Source of the DNA: Hyphomicrobiales bacterium
GTDB lineage: Bacteria; Pseudomonadota; Alphaproteobacteria; Rhizobiales; Beijerinckiaceae
Reading direction: 5' to 3'
NCBI GenBank assembly: GCA_900466745.1
Contig: UBNE01000028.1
Span: 1-64,000, forward strand
Length of the DNA: 64,000 bases
Part shown: in pieces, positions 7,778 through 16,978 of the stretch
Layout of the letters: every line of letters begins with the position of its first letter
Numbering within the stretch: position 1 is the first letter of the stretch
Position numbers and translations under genes: made by a program
Notes under the pieces: model-generated
Seen by the model: the letters and a program-made list of their open reading frames with translations, nothing else
Databases searched by the model: none
What the model was told of the DNA's origin: nothing

Positions 7778-9409
7778 TTCTCGGTCAAAGCTGGGCACCA
7801 TGGTGCCGGCGTTGACGTTTCCCTGAACGAGCCCTTCCGCGAGCGCCTGCTTCGGGCCGAGGATGCGGATTTCGCCCGGGCCGATCACTACGCGATCGAC
7901 GAACAGATGCAGCCAGGCACGGCGGAAGGCCGGGTCCGCGCTGCGCAACCTTTCCCGAATTTGCTGCGAGAAAGCGGCCACCCGCTCATCGGAAACCCGA
8001 GTGCTATGGAGCACGCGGCGGTCCTTCAGCTCGCGGATCCGCTGCTCGCTCTCGGCGATGCGCAGCCTGGCATCGGCAATCTGCTGCGCGAAGTCCTTGT
8101 CGAGAATGTCGACGATGCCCTTCTCGATCGCGAGATAGAGGCGCTTGAGCCCGGCCTTGTCATTGTTGAGCGAGGCCTGCAGCCGCGCGATGTCTTTCTC
8201 CACAGCCTCGATGCCAGCGTTGGAGGCGTCGATCACCTGGCCCATCAGGCCCCTCAGCCGTGGCGGCGCGAACACCTCCGTCTCCATCGCGGAGAGCACG
8301 ACCTCGTCGACGGCATCCATGCGCACCGACTGGCCCTGGCAGGATAGCGCGCCCTTGTTCGCCTTGTTGGCGCAGGTCAGGTAGCGGTAGGCGCCACTCT
8401 TGCCGGTCCTGAGCTGCATCCCGCCGCCGCAGAGGTCGCAGATCGCGATGCCGGACAACAACGTGGGGCCGGAGGTCAGGCGCGGTGCCCGGACGTTCGG
8501 CCGATTGTTCGCCAATGCGCGCTGGGCGGCGAGCCAGAGCTCCATCGAGATGATGACCGGAGCAACGACCTTGATGTGCTCGCTTTCGGGCCGAGGCTTG
8601 CGGGTGCGGCTGTCGATGCAATTGTAGCGGTACGTTCCCGTGTAGACCTCGCCCTTCAGGATCTTCTCGACCGCGCTCGTGTAGAACGGCTTGCCGCGGA
8701 AGCTGTAGCCGTGGCTGTTCAGGTAGGCGACGATCTTCTTGATCCCCATCGGCCCCGAGCCGTCGCCCTTGAGATAGAGGGTGAAGATCAGGCGGACGAC
8801 CGGCGCCTCCTCGCCGCTCTCGGCGAGGACCTTCTTCTCCTTGTTGCGCAGGACCGTGGCGACGGCGGTCCTGTAGCCGAAGGGCGGCTTCGCCCCGTTC
8901 CAGTAGCCGGCCTCGGCATTGGCCGTCATCACGTCGCGCACCTGGACCGCATTCTGGTCCGAGGCATGGGCGTCGAAGGCAGCCAGCATCGTCAGGAACA
9001 GCTTGCCGTTATGGCCCTCCGGAAGCGGCTGCGTGGCCGAGATCAGACGAATACCGAGGCTTTCGAGTTCGGAATAGTATTTGAGCAGGAACTGGGCATT
9101 CCGGAACAGTCGCGACGAATGGTAGATCACCACCGCCTTGACGCCATTGGCCGGATCGCGGACGTAGTGCATCATCGCCTGGAACTGCTCGCGCGTCTCG
9201 GTGCGGCCGGTCAAGCCGCGGTCGCAGAAGGTCTGCGCCAGTGCATGACCGTGACGTTCCGCGCAGGCAGCGACCTGCCGCTGCTGCTCGTCCAGGCTCA
9301 TGCCCTGCTCGGCCTGCCGCCCCGTGCTGACGCGCAGATAGGCGACGGCCTTCGGCAAGGAGGATGTCCCGTCAGGCGGGAAGCGGCGATCCGGCATCTT
9401 CATCGTCAT
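7748..9409 (-). CDS. Large serine recombinase (site-specific integrase)
   Basis: The protein is about 553 residues, the large serine recombinase class. The N-terminal resolvase domain has the catalytic V-A-Y-L-R-V-S-T-G-R-Q motif (nucleophile Ser about residue 28) and later S-S-R-L-F-R. The recombinase domain follows, then a zinc ribbon (C-D-L-C-G-G ... Y-L-T-C ... L-S-C) and a coiled-coil stretch (about 420-500). The start at 9409 is one of three close ATGs (9409, 9403, 9397) and overlaps the small upstream frame. The last codons lie inside the tRNA-Arg 3' half, so the gene ends at the island edge. Such enzymes integrate and excise islands or phages. Confidence 0.92.
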   Translation of the reverse strand: MTMKMPDRRFPPDGTSSLPKAVAYLRVSTGRQAEQGMSLDEQQRQVAACAERHGHALAQTFCDRGLTGRTETREQFQAMMHYVRDPANGVKAVVIYHSSRLFRNAQFLLKYYSELESLGIRLISATQPLPEGHNGKLFLTMLAAFDAHASDQNAVQVRDVMTANAEAGYWNGAKPPFGYRTAVATVLRNKEKKVLAESGEEAPVVRLIFTLYLKGDGSGPMGIKKIVAYLNSHGYSFRGKPFYTSAVEKILKGEVYTGTYRYNCIDSRTRKPRPESEHIKVVAPVIISMELWLAAQRALANNRPNVRAPRLTSGPTLLSGIAICDLCGGGMQLRTGKSGAYRYLTCANKANKGALSCQGQSVRMDAVDEVVLSAMETEVFAPPRLRGLMGQVIDASNAGIEAVEKDIARLQASLNNDKAGLKRLYLAIEKGIVDILDKDFAQQIADARLRIAESEQRIRELKDRRVLHSTRVSDERVAAFSQQIRERLRSADPAFRRAWLHLFVDRVVIGPGEIRILGPKQALAEGLVQGNVNAGTMVPSFDREWRARHDSNV

Positions 9410-9662
9410 CCGTATCCAGTTCCGTCGCCGCTGCCGCCTTGCCGAGGCAATCGCCCATCCAGAAGAGAAGGAGCCTGACCTCGGCATCCGAGATCGGCAG
9501 GCCGGGATCGAGAGCCAGCGACACGCGCCAGCGTTCGCCGGTTTGCCCGGCGTGAGGGTGGGCTTCTCTCTTTCCGGCGCCGGCTACCGCGCCTTTGTCG
9601 ATCGACCGCGTTTGCGTGCCAGGCACGCTGCCCGCGGCGGGGCCGGGATATTTGCACCTCAC
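9372..9662 (-). CDS. Small hypothetical protein upstream of and overlapping the recombinase
   Basis: This frame of up to 96 residues ends with an acidic tail (L-D-T-D-D-D-E-D) and has a short conserved-looking core around W-R-V-S-L-A-L-D-P and V-R-L-L-L-F-W-M-G-D. The stop lies 37 bp inside the recombinase start region, suggesting translational coupling. The true start is unclear; the N-terminal half may not be translated. A recombination accessory role is possible from position only. Confidence 0.4.
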   Translation of the reverse strand: MRCKYPGPAAGSVPGTQTRSIDKGAVAGAGKREAHPHAGQTGERWRVSLALDPGLPISDAEVRLLLFWMGDCLGKAAAATELDTDDDEDAGSPLPA

Positions 9663-9861
9663 AGCGGGCCGTGACGTCCGGCATCGACCGACGGTCTACG
9701 ACCCGGGGGCGACCGCCGGCCGATGCCGGAGGGTTTTCCTCACCTTCCCCAAGCGGCACGCCGGAATTCACTCGCCGGAGCGATAGAATTCGACGTGCAC
9801 GCACAGGGTTGATCGGATCCCCGAAATGCACAAGCGCTTTTCCCGGCTCGTGAATTTCCTC

Positions 9862-11823
9862 TCATTCACCGAGGTGCGGTCCGCCCGGCCTGCGGTCGAG
9901 CCGGGGCTCTCGTCGGCTCGCCGGCACTGACTTGGACACGATCAGGCTCTCCAGCTCGGCCGCATCGAGGACGGACCGATCCACGAGAGCCTCCGCGACC
10001 CGCTCGATGACGGCCCTGTTGTCGGCGACGATGCGCTTTGTGGCGATCATGAGCCTGGCCATCTCGCGGTTCACGGCTTCTGCGAGCGCCGGGTCGCGGG
10101 CGACGAGGGCGAGCGCATCCTCCGCCGATGCGCGGACCACGAGCTGACCGGCCAGCCCGAAGCTGGTCCGCGCCGCCGCGAGCAGCCGGGTCGCCTCGGC
10201 GAGGTCGGAGCTCGCTCCGGTATCGGCGGGGGCTCCGAAGAGCTCGTTGGCGGCTCGGCCGGCAAGCAGGAGCTGGACGCGCGCCTCGATCCGCATCCGG
10301 TCGGAGACGCTCGGCAGGACGATGCCGGTCCAGCCGCCGGCAGTGCCGGCTGCACGGATCGTGACGCTGTCGACCCGGAAGCCGAGCCTGTGGGCGATCA
10401 CCGCATGCCCGGCCTCGTGGATCGCGACATGCCGCAGCTCCTGCGGCGGGCGCGGATCGGCCGGCATGATCGCGGCGCGCAGATCGGCCTCGGCCAGCGG
10501 GCGTCCGGCACTGCGTGCCAGCCGGCGCGCCTCCCTGACGAATCCGGCGACATCGGCTCCGGTCCGGCCCGGCATCAGCCGCGCCAGCGCCATCAGATCG
10601 GCAGCCGGGCAATCCGATCCCAGATGCGCGCGCAGGATGCCGGCGAGCCCGGCCGCATCCGGCGGGTCGATCCGGAAGCGGCGGTCGATCCGGCCGGGAC
10701 GCAGAAGCGCGGCGTCGATATGCTCAAGGTGATTCGTCGCGGCGAGAAGGATGATGCCCTTCTTGCTTTCACGGACCTCCGCTGTATTCATAAGCATAGA
10801 ATTGATGACGCTCTGCCACCAGTCCCGGCCGCGGTTGTCCATCGTGGCCCGGTTCGGCAATGAATCCAGCTCGTCGATGAACAGGATGCAGGGCGCCGAG
10901 CTCCGAGCGCGCGCGAAGACGTCGTTGACGCACTGCAGGACATCGCCGAGATGGCCGCTGTTCTTCTGGAACCAGTCGGCGACGCTGGTCTGGATCAGCG
11001 GGAGACGGCTCGTCTTCGCCAGCGACCGCGCCAGCGTCGTCTTTCCGGTTCCCGGCGGCCCGTAGAAGATCGCGGATTCGAGCTCGCCGGGCGACAGCGT
11101 CCCCGCCCGGACGGCCTCGATATCGGCCAGCGTCGCCAGACACCAATCACGCGCCTCGCCGTAGCCGGACAGATCCTGGAGCAGCGGGGTGGCATCATGG
11201 CTGGTGCTGACGCTACGGCTTGCGCTCGCTACCCGGAGCCTCTTCACGCAGGCCTTCGGCGTCGTCTGCGGACGCAAGGCGGCGGCGAGGTCCATGAGAT
11301 CGAGCCCGCCGATGTCCAGCGCGGTCAGGGCCGGGGCCGAGCGGCCGGTGTGCCGCCGGATCGCCTTGCGCATCAGCTCCGGCGTCGGTGCCGGCACGGT
11401 CAGCACCAGATCGGCGGCGGCGCGCAGCAGCGGCGGAAGCTGGCTGTCCGGATCCGAGGCGATGCCGCAGACGGTCTTGCCGCGATCGAGGGCATCGACG
11501 ATCAACGCCTCCTGCGCGGCCCAGCTCTTCTTGTTGGTCTTGCCGTCGACGATCATGACCCCGGAGTCATTCTCATGGACGAAGGCATGGACCGGGTCGA
11601 TCCAGGCCTCGGACGGCACCTGGACGATGACCGCCATGGTGGCACCCCTCGGCAGCGCCCGGAAATCCCGGTTCCTGCCGACCGCCCACCAGGACAGATC
11701 GACGATCAGGTCGAGCGGCGGGACCGGGGGGCGGATGCTCTGTTCCTCGCCGGTCTCGGAGACGAGGTCTTGCAGGAGGCCGAGCGCGACGTCGTCAGCG
11801 GAGTTCTGGTCGGGCGTGCTCAT
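9862..11823 (-). CDS. Soluble AAA+ ATPase / M41 metallopeptidase (FtsH-like) of an accessory island
   Basis: The 653-residue protein has three parts. An N-terminal region (about 1-210) has no membrane helix and no domain I recognise. The AAA+ module has Walker A GPPGTGKT at 255-262, Walker B I-L-F-I-D-E at 313-318 and the L-L-R-P-G-R-I-D-R-R second region of homology near 374. The M41 peptidase domain has the zinc motif HEAGH at 469-473 and a candidate third ligand Asp near 540 (S-S-D-L-A-E-A-T). FtsH itself is membrane-anchored through its N-terminus; the absence of that here makes this a cytosolic relative with a different recruiting domain. The start overlaps the upstream gene as ATGA, so the two are co-translated. 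A role in island maintenance or defence is inference. Confidence 0.85.
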   Translation of the reverse strand: MSTPDQNSADDVALGLLQDLVSETGEEQSIRPPVPPLDLIVDLSWWAVGRNRDFRALPRGATMAVIVQVPSEAWIDPVHAFVHENDSGVMIVDGKTNKKSWAAQEALIVDALDRGKTVCGIASDPDSQLPPLLRAAADLVLTVPAPTPELMRKAIRRHTGRSAPALTALDIGGLDLMDLAAALRPQTTPKACVKRLRVASASRSVSTSHDATPLLQDLSGYGEARDWCLATLADIEAVRAGTLSPGELESAIFYGPPGTGKTTLARSLAKTSRLPLIQTSVADWFQKNSGHLGDVLQCVNDVFARARSSAPCILFIDELDSLPNRATMDNRGRDWWQSVINSMLMNTAEVRESKKGIILLAATNHLEHIDAALLRPGRIDRRFRIDPPDAAGLAGILRAHLGSDCPAADLMALARLMPGRTGADVAGFVREARRLARSAGRPLAEADLRAAIMPADPRPPQELRHVAIHEAGHAVIAHRLGFRVDSVTIRAAGTAGGWTGIVLPSVSDRMRIEARVQLLLAGRAANELFGAPADTGASSDLAEATRLLAAARTSFGLAGQLVVRASAEDALALVARDPALAEAVNREMARLMIATKRIVADNRAVIERVAEALVDRSVLDAAELESLIVSKSVPASRREPRLDRRPGGPHLGE

Positions 11824-12311
11824 GACAGCGCCTCCACCAGGGCCTGAACGGCGGCACGACGGACCTCCGCACGCGAAGGTCCGCGCCAGGAGCGCGTCAG
11901 CGCCTCGACGTCCTCGCCGAGATAACGGCGGCGGTCGAGGGTGAAGGCGAGCACCGTCCGCGCTGCCGGCGAGCCGTTCAGGGCGTGCCACAACAGCATG
12001 CTCAAGACGAGGTCGTGGCGATAGGTGTCGAGGACATCGACTCCGCAGAGCTTCAGCGCCATCGCCACGGCCGCGGCATCGTCGCCGCCGAGGGCCTCGC
12101 GCCAGTGCTCGACGCCGAACGGCCGGGCCGAGGCGAGCAGGGTTTGCAGCGCGGTGCGCTCGGTCTCGCCGAAGGCATCCGCCGGCAGGCGGCGCCAGAG
12201 CTCGTGGGTGGGGATCGCCGACCCCGCCGCGGGATCGAGTGGCTCGAAGCTCGCGGTTTCGGTCGGGATATGCGTCTGTTGACGCGGGAAGGACAGGATG
12301 GCGGTGGCCAT
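11820..12311 (-). CDS. Hypothetical protein translationally coupled to the AAA-M41 protease
   Basis: This 163-residue, mostly helical protein of unknown family has several Trp/Leu-rich segments (L-W-R-R-L-P, H-W-R-E-A-L-G-G, L-L-W-H-A-L-N-G) and ends E-A-L-S. Its TGA overlaps the protease ATG (ATGA), which points to stoichiometric production; it could be an adaptor or a regulator of the protease. I cannot assign a domain. The ATG at 12311 was preferred over an upstream in-frame start because the extension is Arg/Cys-rich and looks non-coding. Confidence 0.65.
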   Translation of the reverse strand: MATAILSFPRQQTHIPTETASFEPLDPAAGSAIPTHELWRRLPADAFGETERTALQTLLASARPFGVEHWREALGGDDAAAVAMALKLCGVDVLDTYRHDLVLSMLLWHALNGSPAARTVLAFTLDRRRYLGEDVEALTRSWRGPSRAEVRRAAVQALVEALS

Positions 12312-12416
12312 GGGACAAGGCTCCGGCGATCGCCGGGCGCATCGGCACCGGCGTCGCAAAGAAAAGGGAGAGGGAGGAAGCGGCCGGCCGTTAGGTCAGC
12401 CGGCCGCGAGGTTCGC

Positions 12417-13325
12417 TCAGAGGGCGCGCCAGACCGTCGCCGGGTGGTTCGTGCCGAGCACGAGCCGGCCGGCATTGGTCAACGACGGCAGGGCTATGTC
12501 CCGCACGAGGCGCAGGACCCGTCCTGCCGGCGCGAGCAGGCCGCGCTCGCGCAGGCGCCTGCGTTTCTCCGCGACGCCGGCCTGGTCCCAGGTCTCGGTC
12601 TCGGCCGTCAGCAGCGAGCCGGACTTCAGGACGGTCCAGCAGTCGTGCACCGCCGCCTCGGCCCGCAGATCGTCGCGCTCCAGCCGGTAGTGAGCCGTCG
12701 CCGGGCGGTGGAGCAGATCGGCCGGGAAAGCCTCCTCCCAGCCCTGGCGCACCGCCCCGCTGCCGATCGTCGGCGGTCGGTCGTCCTCGGCGTCGCCGAG
12801 CCGCTCCGGCATCGGCTCGTAGTCGGGCTCGAACAGCCTGCATCCGGCCGCGAGCAGCAGCGGCGGCATCTCGCCGAGCCAGCGCAGTAGGTCGCAATCC
12901 TCGACCGGGTCGAGCACCGGCATGGCGAGCTCCGCGCCGACGATCGGCATGACGCCGGTCTTGCGCGCCGCCTGGGTCAGCACCGCCTCGACAGCCGTGA
13001 TGGTATCGGAGGTGAAGCCCGGGCTCGCGATCACGAAGGCCTCGTCGATGCGCGCCATCGGCGGGCTCCTGCGGTGATCGCGGAAGCGCTGGCCGAGATC
13101 GCCGGTCTTGCCGATGCGGCCGCCGCTGCCGGCCAGGGCATAGACGGCGGGACCGGAGAACTCCGGCAAGGCTGCGAGGCAGCGGGCCTGCTCCCAGGGC
13201 GCGGCTCCCACCACCAGGGTGCTGGTGCGCGTGGTCACGAGCCGGACCGAGGCCGGCAGCCCCGGCCTGGTGCGGACATGCATGGTCGTCGGCGCCACCG
13301 GCGCCGGGAGATCGAGAATGGTCAT
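12417..13325 (-). CDS. GIY-YIG-like nuclease-fold protein with C-terminal DUF4357-like domain
   Basis: The 302-residue protein has a GIY-YIG-like core near residues 55-85: V-Y-A-L in place of GIY, then G-R-I-G-K-T-G-D-L-G-Q-R-F-R-D-H, which matches the family's YIG-K-T-x-N-L-x-x-R-x-x-x-H pattern. The C-terminus (about 215-302) resembles DUF4357: V-L-K-S-G-S, an R-x-R-L-x-x-R-G-L-L helix, then L-V-L-G-T-N-H-P-A-T-V-W. GIY-YIG/DUF4357 proteins are common on mobile elements. The YIG Tyr is Ile here, so cleavage activity should not be assumed. It lies 105 bp upstream of the coupled unknown/protease pair on the same strand, probably one unit. Confidence 0.62.
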   Translation of the reverse strand: MTILDLPAPVAPTTMHVRTRPGLPASVRLVTTRTSTLVVGAAPWEQARCLAALPEFSGPAVYALAGSGGRIGKTGDLGQRFRDHRRSPPMARIDEAFVIASPGFTSDTITAVEAVLTQAARKTGVMPIVGAELAMPVLDPVEDCDLLRWLGEMPPLLLAAGCRLFEPDYEPMPERLGDAEDDRPPTIGSGAVRQGWEEAFPADLLHRPATAHYRLERDDLRAEAAVHDCWTVLKSGSLLTAETETWDQAGVAEKRRRLRERGLLAPAGRVLRLVRDIALPSLTNAGRLVLGTNHPATVWRAL

Positions 13326-13419
13326 GGGGGAATCCCTTCGCGCGGCGCCGACGCTCGCCGGCGGGGGAAGCCCCCGTGGCGGAAACGGTGCAGGCGCCGG
13401 CAGCGTCGATCCGGCCGCC

Positions 13420-13524
13420 TCAGACGAGGCTGCGGACCATCCGGCTGCGGTTGAAGAGGAACCCGGTCAGACGGGTGGTGGCTTCCGTGCGCGGGCACGG
13501 GTCGATATGATGGCGCTTAGCCAT
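13420..13524 (-). CDS. Possible 34-residue small protein upstream of the GIY-YIG gene
   Basis: A short frame (MAKRHH..., basic and Arg-rich, ending S-L-V) begins 199 bp upstream of the GIY-YIG start on the same strand. It may be a leader or small DNA-binding peptide of the cassette, or chance. Size and composition give little support. Confidence 0.25.
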   Translation of the reverse strand: MAKRHHIDPCPRTEATTRLTGFLFNRSRMVRSLV

Positions 13525-13893
13525 GGGTGCATCATCCTCATACGATGATCGCCTTGTGGTCAGGCCGCCATCTCCGTTGGCGCGGAGGTGGTGGCCGCCT
13601 GATCGCACGCGGCGCTATGAAACGGCCGCAGGAGCGCGACCGACCAGCCGACCCTGCCGGATCCCGTAAAGCCACGCAAGCATGCCTCGTTCGTATGGAT
13701 AACCGGTGGTTGCCGGCTGGGATATCGGGCGCTGCCCGCACTCCTCAACGCGCAAACTTGGCGCGCCGTGGTCGTGACGGCCCACATGCGGCAGCCCGCC
13801 CTTGCTCTACTTGTCTGCGTTTGCCGAGCAGTCGGGGCCAAAATGCCAGAATGCCAGAATCCGGATATGGTCTTCAGCGCGTGCTCGCGGTGA
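13525..13893. other. Gene-free stretch between cassette and integrase
   Basis: About 370 bp between the small frame and the end of the tyrosine recombinase gene. Open frames here look like noise. It probably holds the leftward promoter of the GIY-YIG/AAA-M41 cassette. I see no strong repeat. Confidence 0.35.
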
Positions 13894-14949
13894 TCAGCGC
13901 GGCTCGGTCCCGAAGCGCTGTGCTTCAAGAGCGCGCAGCTTCTTGCGACTGCGGGCGAGCCGCGGCCTGATCCTGGCGACTTCGGCCGGATCCGCCCGCG
14001 GGATGGGCAGGCCCTTCCCTGCCTTCTCGGATTTCTTGCCATAGTGGAAATCCGCAGTGTCGTCGGTCGCGTGCCCCATCAACGCGGCGATGATGGCGCA
14101 GCCGAGATCATATTCCTCCTCGGTGCGAGCGTTTCCGAGATAGAAGGCCTTGAGCCTGCCTGAAAAAGCGTGGCGGGTGGTATAGGGCGTCGGGCGGTTC
14201 TTGCGGAACAGGCGCTTGGTGATCGCGCGCATGACCTCCTCGATGCGCTTCAGCAGCGACTTGTAGACCTCGCGGGTCAAAGCGTTGACCCGATTGGCCC
14301 AGTTTACGATATCGTCGCGATGGTCCTGCGACAGATCGTCGAAGACGAGGGTCCGTTTCAGGCCATGGGCGCGCCCGTTTCCGCGCTTGGCATTCGGCAC
14401 GATCATGACCAACGTCCTGCCCTCAATCCTGATCAGCGTCCCATGCCATTCGATCGGCCTCAGGCCGCAGAGCAGGTTCGCCTTGAAGAAGGCGCTGAAG
14501 TCCGAAGCGTAAAGGGACCGCAGCGCCTGCGCCTTGGCCAGGATGCTTTCCGAGGCCTCGTCGGTCAGCGCCCTGGCCTTCGCGGCAGAGGTCCGAAGCG
14601 GAAGCTCGGGCTTTTCCCGACCGACGACCACTGACCCATCAGCCTGGGCAACAGCGACGGTCTTGCCCCTGGACTCCTTGAGCAGCTTCAGTGCTTCGGG
14701 CAAACCCGGGGGAGGACGGTGCTGCAGTCGCTTCGCTTCGAATTCCAGGGCGAACATCGTCGCCGCGCGGTATTGACGGAACGAGCGGGGCTTGAGCCTG
14801 TCCTGCTGCGCCAGAAGCCATTTTACAAATGCGACCACCTGCAGCTTGGGGCTCTGGAGTTCCTTGCGGGCACGCAGCCAGAGTTGCCGAAACCGCTTTG
14901 CGTAGTCGATTTCTGTCGCTACCATCCGCGTCGGATCAATCGAAATCAT
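13894..14949 (-). CDS. Tyrosine recombinase / phage-type integrase
   Basis: The protein is about 351 residues with the catalytic pattern of tyrosine recombinases: first Arg in N-L-L-C-G-L-R-P-I-E-W (about residue 170), the box-II R-H-A-F-S-G-R-L (about 270), then L-M-G-H-A-T-D-D-T-A-D-F-H-Y with the distal His and the probable Tyr nucleophile (about 310). The H-x-x-R box is slightly unusual (H-A-F-S-G-R). The N-terminal part is a typical core-binding helical domain. The ATG at 14949 is preferred; an in-frame ATG at 14982 would add 11 residues. It is a second, independent recombinase of the same island. Confidence 0.78.
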   Translation of the reverse strand: MISIDPTRMVATEIDYAKRFRQLWLRARKELQSPKLQVVAFVKWLLAQQDRLKPRSFRQYRAATMFALEFEAKRLQHRPPPGLPEALKLLKESRGKTVAVAQADGSVVVGREKPELPLRTSAAKARALTDEASESILAKAQALRSLYASDFSAFFKANLLCGLRPIEWHGTLIRIEGRTLVMIVPNAKRGNGRAHGLKRTLVFDDLSQDHRDDIVNWANRVNALTREVYKSLLKRIEEVMRAITKRLFRKNRPTPYTTRHAFSGRLKAFYLGNARTEEEYDLGCAIIAALMGHATDDTADFHYGKKSEKAGKGLPIPRADPAEVARIRPRLARSRKKLRALEAQRFGTEPR

Positions 14950-15009
14950 GATGTACACCCCCGTTACTCCGGTGTTACGCACTCGAAAATGCTGGATCGA
15001 CCCAACTGC

Positions 15010-16659
15010 TCAGCCGGCCGGAGAACGCCGCTTCTCGACCGCAGCACGCAGGCGCGGATTGACCTCGTAGGACACCGATGGACGCCCCTTTGCGCCAAGG
15101 TGGCCGACCGGCCGAAGCACGCCGGCCATGACCAGGCTATCGAAGGCCTGACGAAGAGCCGACCCATCCGGAAACAGTCCGCGGTGACCTCTGCTCAGGT
15201 CCCTCCGATTGACCGCCGCGAGCTTGTTCTCGACGACATAGCGCATGACCCGTTCGGCCAGCCCAGCCGGCACGGTGGCCCCCGATGCCGTAAGAGCCTC
15301 CATCATGCCCGGCACCAGCACGAGATCGACGAAGCGGATAGCAGCGGCGAGCGCGCCGCTGGAGATCACCCGGGGCTGCCTAGGCACGACAGCCGTGGCC
15401 GCCCGCAACATCTCAATGACGAGTGCGACCCTCATCGCCTGCGTGCCGGCGCGTTCCATCCAGGCCGAGGCCGGGCCCCCGCCGAGCCGGGCAGCTTCCT
15501 CCTCCCAGCGCCGCACGGCCTGTTCGAGAACCTCGACCGCCTGCATGTCGAGGACGAGTTCGTGCTCCGTTTCCCCCCAGCTCCGCAAAACGGGGAGGAT
15601 GTTCTCGATCACCGTCAGGTCTGCGGCATCGCGCGCGATGGCGAAGGCAGGCTTGCGGGCGGGGACAATCCACATCATCCGCGCGAAGAGCTGATCGTTG
15701 CGCTCGACCCTGAGATCGGCGAGCGCTCCGGGAACGGTCCCGATCAGAAGCGACAACCCGAATGCCTCGATCCGCCGGATATCGGCGTGCATCGCCGAGG
15801 GCACATTGAAGGCATTGCCGTCATGGCCGGCGAGGACGAGTTCGCCGAGCGGTTCGCCGGGTCGGGCTGCCCGCAAGAGCTTGCCGCCCTCTTCCGCCAT
15901 GTAGAACAGGCCCCGCCCGGCAACCCCAGCCTCGACAATCGCAGGCGGGGCCGTCTCGTGCACAGTAATCCGGGGCATGACAGGAGCGCTCTGCCCACCC
16001 GAGCACATCGGCAATGGCGGCTCGGGCCTGCCTTCCGCTGCGGCCCGTTTCGCCAGGGCGGCATGGGTCCTCAACGCGCCATCGTGAATCAGCTTTTCCT
16101 GGGCAAGCTTGCCGAGCGCCTCCTGCCACCTTGCCAGTTCGCCCTCCTCGATCGTCAGCAGGGGCTTCGACAAACTGGTCGCAACCGACATCCGGCGCCA
16201 GCCGGCCGGCGTCACGAGACAGGCCCAGAGATTGGGGGGCTCCGACCAGACGGTACCGGCCCTCGCCCGCACCCGCGTGCCGATCGCGGCACCGGCAATG
16301 ACGAGGAACGCGCTGGTCGCCATAATTCGCGGAAGCGAGTAGACGCGCGCAACGTCGTCGAGGCAATTCTCGATCGCCACCGGGAAGATCAATGGCGGCC
16401 GCACTGGCCGACCGACGATGCCTTCGACCACCGCTTCGTCCAGTTCGGCGAATCCGTCAGCCGCCCCGTCATCGAACGCCGTCGCCTCGGAGCCAACCGT
16501 GACAAGCGCCCTGGCCTGCCTGAGTTTCGCCTCCAGCGGCGCCGTTTGCGATGACGCGCTCTCGACCTCCGGCGGCTGCTGGTGCCGGCCGGGATCAAGC
16601 GGATTACCTTCCTCCGCCGCGATAACCGCAGCTTGCGGATCATGAAGAAAGTTCGTCAT
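15010..16659 (-). CDS. DUF3987 domain-containing protein
   Basis: The 549-residue protein matches the pattern of DUF3987 proteins found on plasmids, phages and genomic islands, often as the remnant or partner of primase/helicase modules. Visible features: the P-L-I-F-P entry, the R-I-M-A-T-S-A-F-L-V-I-A-G-A-A-I-G hydrophobic helix (about 113-130), W-A-C-L-V-T-P-A-G-W-R-R (about 147) in place of the usual G-x-S-G-x-x-K-S-type turn, and a C-terminal winged-helix-like segment with G-R-P-S-V-S-Y-E-V. No Walker A is intact. The ATG at 16659 is preferred over 16668. A role in element replication is inferred. Confidence 0.6.
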   Translation of the reverse strand: MTNFLHDPQAAVIAAEEGNPLDPGRHQQPPEVESASSQTAPLEAKLRQARALVTVGSEATAFDDGAADGFAELDEAVVEGIVGRPVRPPLIFPVAIENCLDDVARVYSLPRIMATSAFLVIAGAAIGTRVRARAGTVWSEPPNLWACLVTPAGWRRMSVATSLSKPLLTIEEGELARWQEALGKLAQEKLIHDGALRTHAALAKRAAAEGRPEPPLPMCSGGQSAPVMPRITVHETAPPAIVEAGVAGRGLFYMAEEGGKLLRAARPGEPLGELVLAGHDGNAFNVPSAMHADIRRIEAFGLSLLIGTVPGALADLRVERNDQLFARMMWIVPARKPAFAIARDAADLTVIENILPVLRSWGETEHELVLDMQAVEVLEQAVRRWEEEAARLGGGPASAWMERAGTQAMRVALVIEMLRAATAVVPRQPRVISSGALAAAIRFVDLVLVPGMMEALTASGATVPAGLAERVMRYVVENKLAAVNRRDLSRGHRGLFPDGSALRQAFDSLVMAGVLRPVGHLGAKGRPSVSYEVNPRLRAAVEKRRSPAG

Positions 16660-16819
16660 TGGTCCCACGCCTCTTGAGGTGCACCGAGGTCGTGAGAGCC
16701 GGCTCTCGCCGCCGAAGATCGGCAGCGCCCGCGCCGATGTCTAGCCATACAATGTAGGAAAAATCAAAATATTTTCAGTCGGGTAACGGTCGGGCCGCAT
16801 CGTCCAGACGGGGCATGAC

Positions 16820-16978
16820 TTATATGCCTCTCCATCGCCCGCGCGGCCATGGAGGGATGAAGACCTCCGGCGCGGGAGGCTTGTAGCCGAGCGAGCCGTG
16901 TGGGCGCACGGTATTGAAGTGCCGCCGCCAACTTTCGACGACGATCTTCGCCTCTATCCAGTCCATCAGCGACGTGAG
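16820..16978 (-). pseudogene. C-terminal fragment of an IS3-family transposase
   Basis: Only the last ~50 residues remain: I-E-A-K-I-V-V-E-S-W-R-R-H-F-N followed by T-V-R-P-H-G-S-L-G-Y-K-P-P-A-P, the signature end of IS3-family OrfB integrases. Upstream the frame becomes unrelated sequence, where a different decayed gene begins on the other strand. A truncated IS copy. Confidence 0.75.
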
